Program-made: the position numbers and the translations under genes | Assembly: GCF_000379025.1 (NCBI RefSeq) | Contig: NZ_KB900617.1 | Coordinates: forward strand, 106,504-170,503 | Direction of reading: 5' to 3' | DNA: 64,000 bases | Source: Orenia marismortui DSM 5156 | GTDB taxonomy: Bacteria > Bacillota > Halanaerobiia > Halobacteroidales > Halobacteroidaceae | Shown here: positions 46,289 to 54,636 of the stretch, one piece after another | How the letters are laid out: each line of letters starts with the position of its first letter | Position numbering within the stretch: position 1 is the first letter of the stretch | Notes under the pieces: model-generated | The model's input: only the letters and a program-made list of their open reading frames with translations | What the model was told of the DNA's origin: nothing | The model's database searches: none

Positions 46289-46753
46289 TATAATCTCCTC
46301 CATAAACTGATCTTAATTTTTATATTATTTAAGTTAGATTAAGTATCTTCTCTGAACTTAAGATTTAGTATCTACTAGTAAATTTTTATACTTAACTAGA
46401 TAGCACAATATTTTTTATTATTAAAAAATAAATTCTTAGATAGAGCCTAAGGCAAGCTTGCTTTTCTAGTCTAAAACTAATTAATCTTGTGATTTTAATT
46501 TAAATATTACAATATTATCTTTTAAAATTATTGCTTCCTTAAAAGATTAATTTTCTGGAGTTTAAAACTCTCAACTAATAACTAAATAATACGAAATATA
46601 ATTAAATTCAACTAGCATAATAAGTTAAATTTAGAATTACCTATTTAGATTACTATAGATAACTTAGATTGTCAAAGAAAATGAAGTTATATAGTTTTTT
46701 GATATATTTAGACTATAATCGTATAATCCATTTATATCTAGCTTTAAAATAAT
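46289..46753. other. Intergenic region before the Rossmann-MCP gene
   Basis: AT-rich and non-coding as far as I can see. TTGACA at 46675-46670 on the minus strand with a weak TAATCT box 17 bases on is a possible promoter. Confidence 0.4.
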
Positions 46754-46785
46754 AAAGATGGTTATGAAATTTCATAACCATCTTT
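46754..46785 (-). terminator. Terminator of the LexA-like gene
   Basis: Perfect 32-bp palindrome (AAAGATGGTTATGAAA arms), six bases after the stop codon, followed on the minus strand by TTATTTT. Confidence 0.88.
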
Positions 46786-46790
46786 AAGAA

Positions 46791-47309
46791 TTAAATATTT
46801 TTAATTAGTCCTACAGCTACCCCTAAGATTCTAATATCTTCTTCCAGTTTAATCTGCTGATAATCTTCATTCTCTGGCAGAAGATAGATATCTCCTTCTT
46901 TCTTCTTAAATCGCTTTAAGGTAACTCCATCTTCTATAATAGCTGCCACTATCTGTCCACTAGAAGCAGTATCTTGCTGTCTAACAACTACATAGTCACC
47001 ATCTTCTATATCAGCATTTAACATACTATCACCCTCAACCTGTAATACAAAATTATCATAGCAGCTTTTAAACCATCTTTTAGGTAGAGGAAATTCTTCA
47101 TCCATAGTAGTATTAATATTAATTTCTTGACCGGCAGCAATATCTCCATAAACTAATAGTCTCTTTACTTTGTTATGAGGGATTGATTCTTTTTCAAATC
47201 CATCATCTACTTCCAGTTCTGTTAACATATTATTAGCTTTGATATCAACTTTATAGCTATGCTTTGATTTAAAATTTATATATCGAAAAGATCCCATAGG
47301 AAGATCCAT
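46791..47309 (-). CDS. LexA-like S24 peptidase lacking a helix-turn-helix
   Basis: 172 residues. The C-terminal part (about 50-170) is an S24 self-cleaving protease domain: possible cleavage site DIAAGQEI, catalytic Ser in VEGDSMLNADIEDGD and Lys in DGVTLKRFKK. The first 50 residues do not look like the winged helix of LexA, and no helix-turn-helix remains upstream. It could be a UmuD-like or regulatory protein with a novel N-terminus. The ATG follows GGGGTGAT. Single gene with its own terminator. Confidence 0.8.
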   Translation of the reverse strand: MDLPMGSFRYINFKSKHSYKVDIKANNMLTELEVDDGFEKESIPHNKVKRLLVYGDIAAGQEININTTMDEEFPLPKRWFKSCYDNFVLQVEGDSMLNADIEDGDYVVVRQQDTASSGQIVAAIIEDGVTLKRFKKKEGDIYLLPENEDYQQIKLEEDIRILGVAVGLIKNI

Positions 47310-47679
47310 CTTATCACCCCTATATTAGCTATTACTTACTATAATCTTTCTGGAAGTAATAAGAAAAACCTCTAAGGCACTTTAAAAATTATAAGCTCTC
47401 TTCTAACAAAACATAGATTTAAATCTATAGTTTTATTCTTAATTTGTTTGCTTAGATAGTGATACATAATGGAAAAGTCTAATTTATTTTTGATTTTTGT
47501 TAGCTGGTTTATACGCCGTAGCCTTTAAATATAAACCTTCATTCAATATCTTTTTTATAAATATTATTTATTCTATCAACATTATCTTTAATTACATTAA
47601 AACTATTAACATTTGAAACACAAAGACCTAAAACTTCCAAAACTAATTTAGTAGAAAATTTACTAATTAAAGCTCACAT
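47310..47679. other. Upstream region of the LexA-like gene
   Basis: No gene recognised and no CGAAC-N4-GTTCG SOS box seen. TGTTAGCTGG, TTTATACGCCGTAGCC near 47500 may be a remnant of mobile DNA. Confidence 0.4.
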
Positions 47680-47742
47680 CCTAACACAAGTCAGCCCATC
47701 CTTCATTTATACACTCATCCAGGATATCGCTAAGGTGCTGTT
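47680..47742 (-). repeat. Truncated attC-like element
   Basis: Matches the first half of the element at 54479-54623, including GAACAGCACCTTAGCGA, GGCTGACTT and TGTTAGGATGTG on the minus strand. Similarity stops at 47743, where IS110-related sequence begins. Confidence 0.65.
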
Positions 47743-47989
47743 CATATAATAGGTACATAATCAGTTCAATCTGGTATGTACCTTTTTTTATTATTCATAA
47801 TAAAAAAACTAGAATTAGGATGAAGAACGTATCCGCTGTTGGCAGTCGTTGATTAAGATACTGATTTAGATGAATCAACCTATTTTAAGCATTGATGTGT
47901 CAAAATCTAATAATTATGCTACTGCTTTTTTAGCTTATGGACAACCTTTTAGTTCACCGATTAGTTTTTCTAACACTATAAGAGGTTAG
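47743..47989 (+). mobile_element. IS110-family remnant: left end and transposase start
   Basis: About 130 bases of non-coding DNA precede a truncated transposase frame. It contains a hairpin AGGTACATA/TATGTACCT (47751-47783) followed by T6. In IS110-group elements the corresponding region encodes the guide (bridge) RNA. It abuts the truncated attC-like element. The right end and the rest of the transposase are missing. Confidence 0.65.
47870..47989 (+). pseudogene. IS110 transposase N-terminal fragment
   Basis: 39 codons, MNQPILSIDVSKSNNYATAF and so on, ending at TAG. This is the start of the IS110 DEDD (RuvC-like) transposase, with its first catalytic Asp in SIDVSKS. Full proteins have about 400 residues, so this is a dead fragment. 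Confidence 0.75.
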
Positions 47990-48005
47990 TATGTTTATAT
48001 AAGAT

Positions 48006-48617
48006 CTACCTTAAATTCAAATTTCCTTCTATACCCAGAACTCTTTCAATAACTTCTGTAATCGCTTTAATTCTTTTATCAAGTATCTTTTTATTATTTA
48101 AAGTATTATAGCAAATATGTATATATCTATCTATCCCCAAAAACAAAATTTTACTTGTTTCTCCTATATTATTAGTATTGAAACTTCCTTTCTCTACTCC
48201 TTCTTTTACAACCATCTCAATATAGGGTTCAAAGATCTCAAAAAAAAGAACATCTCGTTTTTGATGAATTTTGGCATTTTCGTCTATCTTTATATTATTA
48301 ACATAATTATTGCCTTCTTTATGAGGAAAAATAAGTTCAATTAATAACATTTCTAACTTTTTTATAGGAGTATATGTTTTATCATTAATCACTTTGTTAA
48401 TTTTCTTCTTAATATAATTAAATCTTCTCTCTAGTATAGCGACAATAATATCTTCTTTAGAATTAAAATAATAATAAAATGTCCCCTTAGCAACACCAAC
48501 CTTATTAACAATTTTACTTACAGGGGTATTATCAAAGCCTTCTTTTGCAAACAACTCTTCAGCAACATCTAAAATTTCATTTTTCCTTATCTCCGGTTTT
48601 TTTGATATTCTTGTCAT
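48006..48617 (-). CDS. TetR-family repressor
   Basis: About 203 residues. The N-terminal helix-turn-helix (about 10-55) has IRKNEILDVAEELFAKEGF and VSKIVNKVGVAKGTFYYYF, typical of TetR. The C-terminal ligand domain is not classifiable by eye. The ATG at 48617 follows AAGAAGTG. It is the last gene of a three-gene unit whose promoter carries two matching palindromes, so it is probably self-regulating. Confidence 0.93.
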   Translation of the reverse strand: MTRISKKPEIRKNEILDVAEELFAKEGFDNTPVSKIVNKVGVAKGTFYYYFNSKEDIIVAILERRFNYIKKKINKVINDKTYTPIKKLEMLLIELIFPHKEGNNYVNNIKIDENAKIHQKRDVLFFEIFEPYIEMVVKEGVEKGSFNTNNIGETSKILFLGIDRYIHICYNTLNNKKILDKRIKAITEVIERVLGIEGNLNLR

Positions 48618-48641
48618 ATATATCACTTCTTTCTAAGTATT

Positions 48642-49145
48642 TTATCTATAGTAATTATTATAAGCTAAATAAGTATGATAACTATGAATTATTATAAAGA
48701 ATACAGATAGAACTATATATAACCATGGTTTATAATCTGAATTTATAAATAAATTTTCGCCTAATAGAGCTAATCCAATCAACCATACTATTGGTGTATA
48801 GGCAGGAGCCATAAAACCTATTAAACTTGTACTCCAGCTACTATTTGGAAAATAAATTAAAAGCAACCATGAAATAAAATATATTATTACTCCCATAATA
48901 TAGACAACTAAGCCTATTTTATTAATATCTTTTTTTAATCCTACTTTTATTAATATAGGAAGAAAGAAAACTAATATCCTAAAAATAGTCTCACTATATA
49001 AGACATAATTGGGAATTGACTTGTCAAACAAATCTGTATTAAAGGGTTCAGGTAACTTATTAGCTAAAAATGCATTCCATAATAATACTAGTACAATAAA
49101 CCAAAAACCACTGGTTAACAATTTTATCATATTTTCATTAAACAT
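48642..49145 (-). CDS. Small membrane protein of unknown function
   Basis: 167 residues with about five membrane segments and little else, e.g. VVYIMGVIIYFISWLLLIYF. No family recognised. Its start shares one base with the stop codon of the ferredoxin gene (TAATG), and it lies 24 bases before the TetR gene, so the three are co-transcribed. Confidence 0.8.
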   Translation of the reverse strand: MFNENMIKLLTSGFWFIVLVLLWNAFLANKLPEPFNTDLFDKSIPNYVLYSETIFRILVFFLPILIKVGLKKDINKIGLVVYIMGVIIYFISWLLLIYFPNSSWSTSLIGFMAPAYTPIVWLIGLALLGENLFINSDYKPWLYIVLSVFFIIIHSYHTYLAYNNYYR

Positions 49146-49897
49146 TATACCACCCCTTTGATTGTAACAGAATCCTTTTTGCCCTTTATATAAATGGCTC
49201 TTTCAGTACAATTAGTTATACATCTTCCGCAAAACTGGCATTTATTTAAGTGCTGAGGGAAATAATTCATTTTGATGTTACTGATAGGACAATTATTTAC
49301 ACAAACTTTGCATTGCTGACAGACCTCTTTATCAACTTTAAACTTACAGAAAAGTCTACTTGTAATCCAAGGTAGGGGAGTATTCCTTGCTAACCATGAA
49401 ACAAATCTGGGACCTTTCATATTTAAATCCCAAACAGATGATCCTTCCAGTAAACTTATTGTAAACTCTCTAATCTTTCTTTTTCCTAAAGTCACCCTAT
49501 TATTTTCATCAGGCTTCATAGAATCAAACTGAATATTGTTTGGCATTAAAATTTCACAAGAAGCAACTGGATTATAACCTTTTCCTTTTAGGAGTTTAAA
49601 TAAAGGATGAGATATAGCAGGTGTACCATTATTTGTATTAACCATAAATATCGGATTACCATTAGCCTCAGGTAAAGATTTAAAAAACTCCCAAACAAAT
49701 GGCATTGTTGCGTTTGTATTAATTGGAAATAATAGACCAACTAATGAATCTTTGTTGATTTTAGGCGAATATGTATTTTCTATTTTTTTCACGCTAACTT
49801 TTATCTCATTTTCCTTAAATACTTCTTTCATTTCTTTAACAAGTAACAATGTATTTCCAGTTCCAGAAAAATAAAACAGTTCAACACTTTTAAACAT
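49145..49897 (-). CDS. EFR1-type flavodoxin-ferredoxin fusion
   Basis: 250 residues. The N-terminal flavodoxin-like domain begins ELFYFSGTGNTLLLVKEM (FMN phosphate loop). The C-terminus carries two 4Fe-4S motifs, CQQCKVCVNNCP and CQFCGRCITNCTE. These EFR1 proteins are electron carriers of clostridia. The ATG at 49897 follows GGAGGAG by 5 bases. First gene of the TetR-controlled operon. Confidence 0.92.
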   Translation of the reverse strand: MFKSVELFYFSGTGNTLLLVKEMKEVFKENEIKVSVKKIENTYSPKINKDSLVGLLFPINTNATMPFVWEFFKSLPEANGNPIFMVNTNNGTPAISHPLFKLLKGKGYNPVASCEILMPNNIQFDSMKPDENNRVTLGKRKIREFTISLLEGSSVWDLNMKGPRFVSWLARNTPLPWITSRLFCKFKVDKEVCQQCKVCVNNCPISNIKMNYFPQHLNKCQFCGRCITNCTERAIYIKGKKDSVTIKGVV

Positions 49898-49928
49898 AAC
49901 CACTCCTCCAATTTTAATAGTTTATTTA

Positions 49929-49979
49929 GACTGACCGTCAGTCAGAAACATTATAACATAATTACTGACTATCAGTCAA
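49929..49979 (-). promoter_or_regulatory. TetR-type promoter with two operators
   Basis: On the minus strand TTGACT (49979-49974), 18 bases, TATAAT (49955-49950). GACTGACGGTCAGTC (49943-49929) is a perfect 7-1-7 palindrome over the start point; a related ACTGATAGTCAGT (49976-49964) covers the -35 region. This is a classic self-repressing layout for the TetR gene at the operon end. Confidence 0.85.
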
Positions 49980-50033
49980 ATACATTCTATGAATTCAATT
50001 ACAATCAACAATAAGATAGAAAGTATAGGGGGA

Positions 50034-50175
50034 ATTTCGTATAATCTCCCGCAGCTTCGCAAGGTCTCATCAATGCTCCTAATCTTGGAAAAATATAAAA
50101 CTTTTATATGTCATTCTCAACTTTCATATATACTATATAGTTAGATGTCTCTAAGCTCATATTATCTGAAGTTGC
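50034..50175 (-). repeat. attC-like element, degenerate
   Basis: About 142 bases. On the minus strand it begins AACTTCAGATAAT, has CTTAGAGACATC, and ends GCGAAGCTGCGGG, ATTATACGAAAT. Each part lines up with the better copy at 54479-54623. It lies 34 bases after the stop of the outer-membrane protease gene. Confidence 0.6.
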
Positions 50176-50209
50176 AAAACTACATTTTACAAGCTTCTAT
50201 TTTTCAAAT

Positions 50210-52795
50210 TTAAAAACTGATTTTAAAATCCCAAAATGCTTCAATCTCTCTACCTGAATAACTAATCCCTAACTTAGGAACTAATTTAAGTCTATTAAGG
50301 GTACCAATCTCACATGATAATTCATATCCATAAGCAACTTTATCAGATATTGTATCAATATCTGTATAATCAACAAATAAACTACCATAAATATTATCCA
50401 TAAAGATATTGGGATTCCACAACCCCTTCCTAAATTGCAATAATTTATGACTATAATCAACACTAACTTGATAACCACTTACATTATTGTCATAAATCTC
50501 TTCCAAAGCAACTCCTCTAATATTACTCTCTTTTTCAAAATCTTTAAAGAGGCTACCTTTAATTTTTATACCACTATTATCCATTAAATATTTATAGTCA
50601 AACTTACTATTAACTCCTTCATCATTTATATAACTTTGTACATAAAGTTCTAAATCATGATGTGGATAAGTAAAATCGAATTTTACCCCTGGTATAGCTT
50701 CACTAAAATCTGTAGTATAATCTATCTTAACCCCTGATAAGCCTTGTTTAGAACTATAAAGTTGATAATCAAGATTTAATTCTGTTTCTCGCCCATCCTT
50801 TTTAGCTTTATTATTAACATTAATAGCTAATGGATCTAAAAATTTGGAAGTAAGACCAAAGTTTATTCCTCCATACTGAGAAGGAGAAATCGTATATGAG
50901 TTCATCCCTAATCCATCCATGCCAACCAATAATCCCGCTGAAGGACTAAGTTGAGAATCTAACTTTATAATTCCATTGGGTTTTAACAAATATTTTAAAC
51001 TTTTAGCCATAGCTTTTCCTTCTTTTACTTCTTCTTTAATATCAGAAATAAGTATGCTATCTTTTTTAATACTCTCTTCTCTTTTAGGTAAGTTATATTC
51101 TTTGCCATTTACTTTCTTCTTATATATCCCTCCACCATTATTATTCATTGCAATAAAATACAGATTATCTTTGTAAAACTGACCATTATTAGCATAGCAA
51201 TCTGTTAATTTATATGTTTTATAAGTATTTAAATCATACTGATATATAGACTGTTGATGATTATAATTAGCGGTAAAATATAGCTTATCCCCTTTAATAC
51301 TTATCTCTTTTTCTGTCCAATCAGTATCAATTATAGGAATAAGTAACATTTTCTCTAAGTCTAAATACTTAATTCCCCAACTACCTAGATTCTCTTTACT
51401 GACTACAATAAATCTATCTTTGTATCTTTTTATCTCTGAAATTAACTCCTTAGTAATGCCCAGTTTCTTCTTTTTATCCTGTTGATATTTCCAGATTTCA
51501 GAGCCAATTCCCTGCTTGTTAGCCTTTGTATAAATAATATCACCATTAGCAAGAACAATAAAATCTTTAAATTCATCCTCAAATAATCTCTTATTCTTTC
51601 CTGTCTTTAAATCATATTTATATAATCTAGCTATTCCACCATATCCTGATTCTACTAAATTATTATAGTCTTTGCTATAATCTAAAACTGAATAATATAA
51701 TTTACCATTAACAATCTGTAAAAATCCATTGCTTGTGTTACTACTTGCTATAACCTTCTTTTCTCTAGTAAGTAGATCATATTCAACTAATTCATAAACC
51801 TCTTTATAATCATAAGGAAAAGATTTTAAATATCTATTTTGAAAATAATAAATCTTATTATCAGCTATATCAAATGTAGAAATCTCTCCTTGCTGACTAT
51901 GAAGAACTTCCTGACCACTTAACTCCCAATCCTTATATTTTTCCTTAACATAGCCTTTCCAATCTGCAAATAATTCAGGGAAAGTTTTATTATAAACATC
52001 TTTAGCTGCCTTATCCAAACCTATAGCAGGAAACAGATTCCCCTCTATAGGAACCCAAAAATAAGAACCATGTAGAGTAAAAAATTCTGCTAATTTTTCT
52101 TCTCCATAAACTCTAGCTAGATAATCCATAAATTCTGAACCATAAAGATAGCCCTGATTATAAGGATAATAATCCTTTACATAAGTTACTTCATTTAATG
52201 ATGGTAATTGGTCTTCTTTAGCTTTAGTGGCTATTAAAGCATCATAATACCCAGCATTTAATCTACCTTCATATTGATTTAATTGGGATTCACTATAAAC
52301 TGCAGTTCCTTCAGTTAACCAAATTGGACTATGAAAATTAGGAGAAAATAACCTTCCGAATAAGGTAGTAGTTATTTTAGATACTCCTGAATAATTATTA
52401 TACTGAGCTAAATGGGTAAATTCATGAACTACAGTCCTTCTATGTCGATTCTTATCTTCTGGTTTATAGGTTATTGTAGAAGGAATATTAGTAAACATTC
52501 CTATAGTATTAGTAAATATATTAGCATATCCATTGCTTTCCATTCCTAAATCTTGAATAATAATTGTTGGCTTAAAATCTAATTCAGTTCCAGTTAAACC
52601 AATAACCTCCGATTTATACTCTTCTAAATAATATATCATTTCCAAAGCCCTTTGTTGATATTCTTGAGGATAAAAAACAAGAAAATTGTCAGTCTCATAA
52701 TATCTCCAATCAATCATATTAGCCGAAACATTACAAGAAAATCCTAAAAATATAATAATAAAAATTATAAATGCTACTACCTTATCCTTCAGCAT
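50210..52795 (-). CDS. Secreted zinc metalloprotease with predicted outer-membrane beta-barrel
   Basis: 861 residues. Signal peptide (1-26); peptidase MA-like domain with VVHEFTHLAQ (HExxH, 124-128) and WLTEGTAVY giving the third ligand; a beta-propeller-like middle (about 300-590) with repeated YYFQN, LYKYDLKTGK and IYQYDLNTYK strands; and a C-terminal 220-residue region of alternating beta-strands ending in WDFKISF. A terminal Phe after alternating residues is the BAM outer-membrane signature. Start: ATG at 52795, with GGAGG 5 bases upstream. Co-transcribed with the secreted protein before it. Confidence 0.85.
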   Translation of the reverse strand: MLKDKVVAFIIFIIIFLGFSCNVSANMIDWRYYETDNFLVFYPQEYQQRALEMIYYLEEYKSEVIGLTGTELDFKPTIIIQDLGMESNGYANIFTNTIGMFTNIPSTITYKPEDKNRHRRTVVHEFTHLAQYNNYSGVSKITTTLFGRLFSPNFHSPIWLTEGTAVYSESQLNQYEGRLNAGYYDALIATKAKEDQLPSLNEVTYVKDYYPYNQGYLYGSEFMDYLARVYGEEKLAEFFTLHGSYFWVPIEGNLFPAIGLDKAAKDVYNKTFPELFADWKGYVKEKYKDWELSGQEVLHSQQGEISTFDIADNKIYYFQNRYLKSFPYDYKEVYELVEYDLLTREKKVIASSNTSNGFLQIVNGKLYYSVLDYSKDYNNLVESGYGGIARLYKYDLKTGKNKRLFEDEFKDFIVLANGDIIYTKANKQGIGSEIWKYQQDKKKKLGITKELISEIKRYKDRFIVVSKENLGSWGIKYLDLEKMLLIPIIDTDWTEKEISIKGDKLYFTANYNHQQSIYQYDLNTYKTYKLTDCYANNGQFYKDNLYFIAMNNNGGGIYKKKVNGKEYNLPKREESIKKDSILISDIKEEVKEGKAMAKSLKYLLKPNGIIKLDSQLSPSAGLLVGMDGLGMNSYTISPSQYGGINFGLTSKFLDPLAINVNNKAKKDGRETELNLDYQLYSSKQGLSGVKIDYTTDFSEAIPGVKFDFTYPHHDLELYVQSYINDEGVNSKFDYKYLMDNSGIKIKGSLFKDFEKESNIRGVALEEIYDNNVSGYQVSVDYSHKLLQFRKGLWNPNIFMDNIYGSLFVDYTDIDTISDKVAYGYELSCEIGTLNRLKLVPKLGISYSGREIEAFWDFKISF

Positions 52796-52807
52796 CAAAT
52801 CCTCCTT

Positions 52808-53530
52808 TTATTTTAAATATTTAATTTCAATTGATTCAATAATTTCATTAGCTGTAGTTATAGTTTCTAAATTTCTAAATAATTTTCCATTCTTTCCTGA
52901 AGGATGACCATGTCCAACCTTTTTAAGAACAGTAGTAAATCCGTCTTTAATTTCAATTTCACCTTCCCAAAGTAAAGATGGCTGACCTGAAGTATCATTA
53001 TAATTAAAATTATTTTTAGATAATTTTTTCTTGTACGTTTCATTGTAATCAATAGATTGATTAACTTCCAATCTTATAACAAGTTGTTTTAATTTTATAT
53101 CAGCTGGAATTATCCATTTGCGAGTAAAACCTTTTTTAGGTGTAGCACCTGTAATTGCATCAACTAATGGTTTATCTTTTGTTGGCATATATAGTCCATC
53201 ATTATATTTTATCCCTCTTTTATGTGACCAAATAGGCAAAGCATCTGGTCTGCGAATATCCTTCCCACCTGACCATTTAGATTTTCCACTAGATTCAGTT
53301 ACATAAATAGTATCTATATAATTACCTTGCTCATCTTCTAACCAAATTGCCATTTGTGGATTACTTTTAATTGGAAAAATACCAAGCCAATACCAAGTAA
53401 CATCCTTATACCTCTCGCCTGGTTTTACTTCAACAGAAATTCTTCCTTCACTTTGTGCTCTTATAATTCCTGAAATTAATACAACTAAAATCATAACTAA
53501 AGCCATTAATTTCATTCTACTCTTAAACAT
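52808..53530 (-). CDS. Secreted DUF2271-like protein
   Basis: 240 residues. Signal peptide (1-25), then WLEDEQGNYIDTIYVTE, RRPDALPIWSHKRG and DAITGATPKKG. These phrases resemble the DUF2271 group of periplasmic proteins; I hold this with moderate certainty. Function unknown. The start follows GAGGAGG. It ends 12 bases before the metalloprotease gene, so the pair probably works together at the cell envelope. Confidence 0.75.
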   Translation of the reverse strand: MFKSRMKLMALVMILVVLISGIIRAQSEGRISVEVKPGERYKDVTWYWLGIFPIKSNPQMAIWLEDEQGNYIDTIYVTESSGKSKWSGGKDIRRPDALPIWSHKRGIKYNDGLYMPTKDKPLVDAITGATPKKGFTRKWIIPADIKLKQLVIRLEVNQSIDYNETYKKKLSKNNFNYNDTSGQPSLLWEGEIEIKDGFTTVLKKVGHGHPSGKNGKLFRNLETITTANEIIESIEIKYLK

Positions 53531-53581
53531 ATTATATTTCCTCCTCAGATTGTCTATATTTTATTAATATCTTGTTTTGCA

Positions 53582-53723
53582 ATTTTAGATAACGTTCCTG
53601 GGGTTCGCGACGTTCCCGATAATGCTCCCAACTATAATGAAACAACCAAATCTAACATAAGTCAGCCCAGCTTTCACTTATGCTCATAGCTGGGATGTCG
53701 CTAATCCGTTGTTATGTGAAGTT
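53582..53723 (-). repeat. attC-like element
   Basis: 142 bases. Minus strand: AACTTCACATAACAAC, GGATTAGCGACATCCC, an internal stem AGCTGGG/CCCAGCT, GCTGACTTATGTTAGAT, then GGGAACGTCGCGAAC and GTTATCTAAAAT. It starts 10 bases after the racemase stop and ends 52 bases before the next gene. Confidence 0.7.
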
Positions 53724-53733
53724 CCCCGTTCTT

Positions 53734-54426
53734 TTAGACTAATTTTCTGATAATACTTTCAACATGAATTTCTGTAGTATTTAAAAATTTTATATTAGAT
53801 TCATCTTCTTCCTTTAATATCAAAGGCAGTTCTGTACATCCTAAAATTAATCCATCTATCTTGTCCTCTTCTTTCATTCTTTCAATAATTTTTAATAATT
53901 CTTTTTTAGTATCCTCTTTAACTATTCCTAACTCTAATTCAGTCATTATTTTATTATGTATATACTCCTGCTCTTTATTATTAGGTACAACTGTTGTTAC
54001 ACCATATTTTAAAATTTCTTTTTTGAAAAAATCCTCTTGCATAGTAAATTTTGTTCCAAATAGTCCTACACTCTTCATCTTTAAATCTTTCGCTTTTTTT
54101 CCTGTCTCTTCAACTATACTTATAAGAGGTATCGGGGACTGTTCTTTTAATCTATCAAATACAATGTGTGGAGTGTTTGCACCTATTGCACCAAAATTAG
54201 CACCCGCATTATATCCTTCCTTTATAGCTGATAATAAATAATCTGTTAATTTATCATAATCTTTTCTATCTACCATATTAAGTAGTTTATTTACATTTAA
54301 AGAATTAATAAAAAATTCTGGGATTTCTTCTTTTCCTTCTAATTTTTGATAATGTTTAATGATTAATTTATAATAGTCAATTGTCGACTCTGGTCCCAAT
54401 CCTCCAATTAAACAAAATTTACTCAT
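53734..54426 (-). CDS. Aspartate/glutamate racemase family protein, one catalytic Cys replaced
   Basis: 230 residues. Family signatures CLIGGLGPESTIDYY and LGCTELPLIL (second catalytic Cys) are present. The first catalytic Cys site reads GANTPH where aspartate racemases have CNTxH. YgeA-type enzymes also lack this Cys and racemise L-Asp/L-Glu or homoserine with one Cys and a Thr; here it is Ala, so activity may differ. The ATG at 54426 follows AGAGAGGAG; the longer frame would run into the repeat element. Flanked on both sides by attC-like elements. Confidence 0.85.
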   Translation of the reverse strand: MSKFCLIGGLGPESTIDYYKLIIKHYQKLEGKEEIPEFFINSLNVNKLLNMVDRKDYDKLTDYLLSAIKEGYNAGANFGAIGANTPHIVFDRLKEQSPIPLISIVEETGKKAKDLKMKSVGLFGTKFTMQEDFFKKEILKYGVTTVVPNNKEQEYIHNKIMTELELGIVKEDTKKELLKIIERMKEEDKIDGLILGCTELPLILKEEDESNIKFLNTTEIHVESIIRKLV

Positions 54427-54478
54427 TATTATTACTCCTCTCTTTTTACAATAAAAATTCAAAGTTTTTAATAGGGGG

Positions 54479-54623
54479 ATTTCATCTAACGTCCAACAGC
54501 TTCGCGACGTCCCCAATAAAGCTTTCAATCTCTAGATAACCACTATATCTAACATAAGTCAGCACTTATTCTCATTGATGCTCATAACTGGGATGTCGCT
54601 AAGGTGCTGTTATGCGAAGTGTT
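54479..54623 (-). repeat. attC-like element, best copy
   Basis: 145 bases. Minus strand: AACACTTCGCATAACAGC, CTTAGCGACATCCC, a centre with GCTGACTTATGTTAGAT, then GGGGACGTCGCGAAGCTGTT, GGAC, GTTAGATGAAAT. The ends pair with each other (AACAGC...GCGAC with GTCGCGAAGCTGTT). GTTAGAT fits the attC R' core GTTRRRY, and GCATAAC is one base from RYYYAAC. It begins 13 bases after the nuclease stop. Confidence 0.75.
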
Positions 54624-54636
54624 GCTCTCTTTAATC

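Noticed and set aside
48117-48344. Plus-strand frame opposite the TetR gene
   Set aside because: No ribosome site, Ile/Phe-rich product, and the TetR domain on the other strand is clear.
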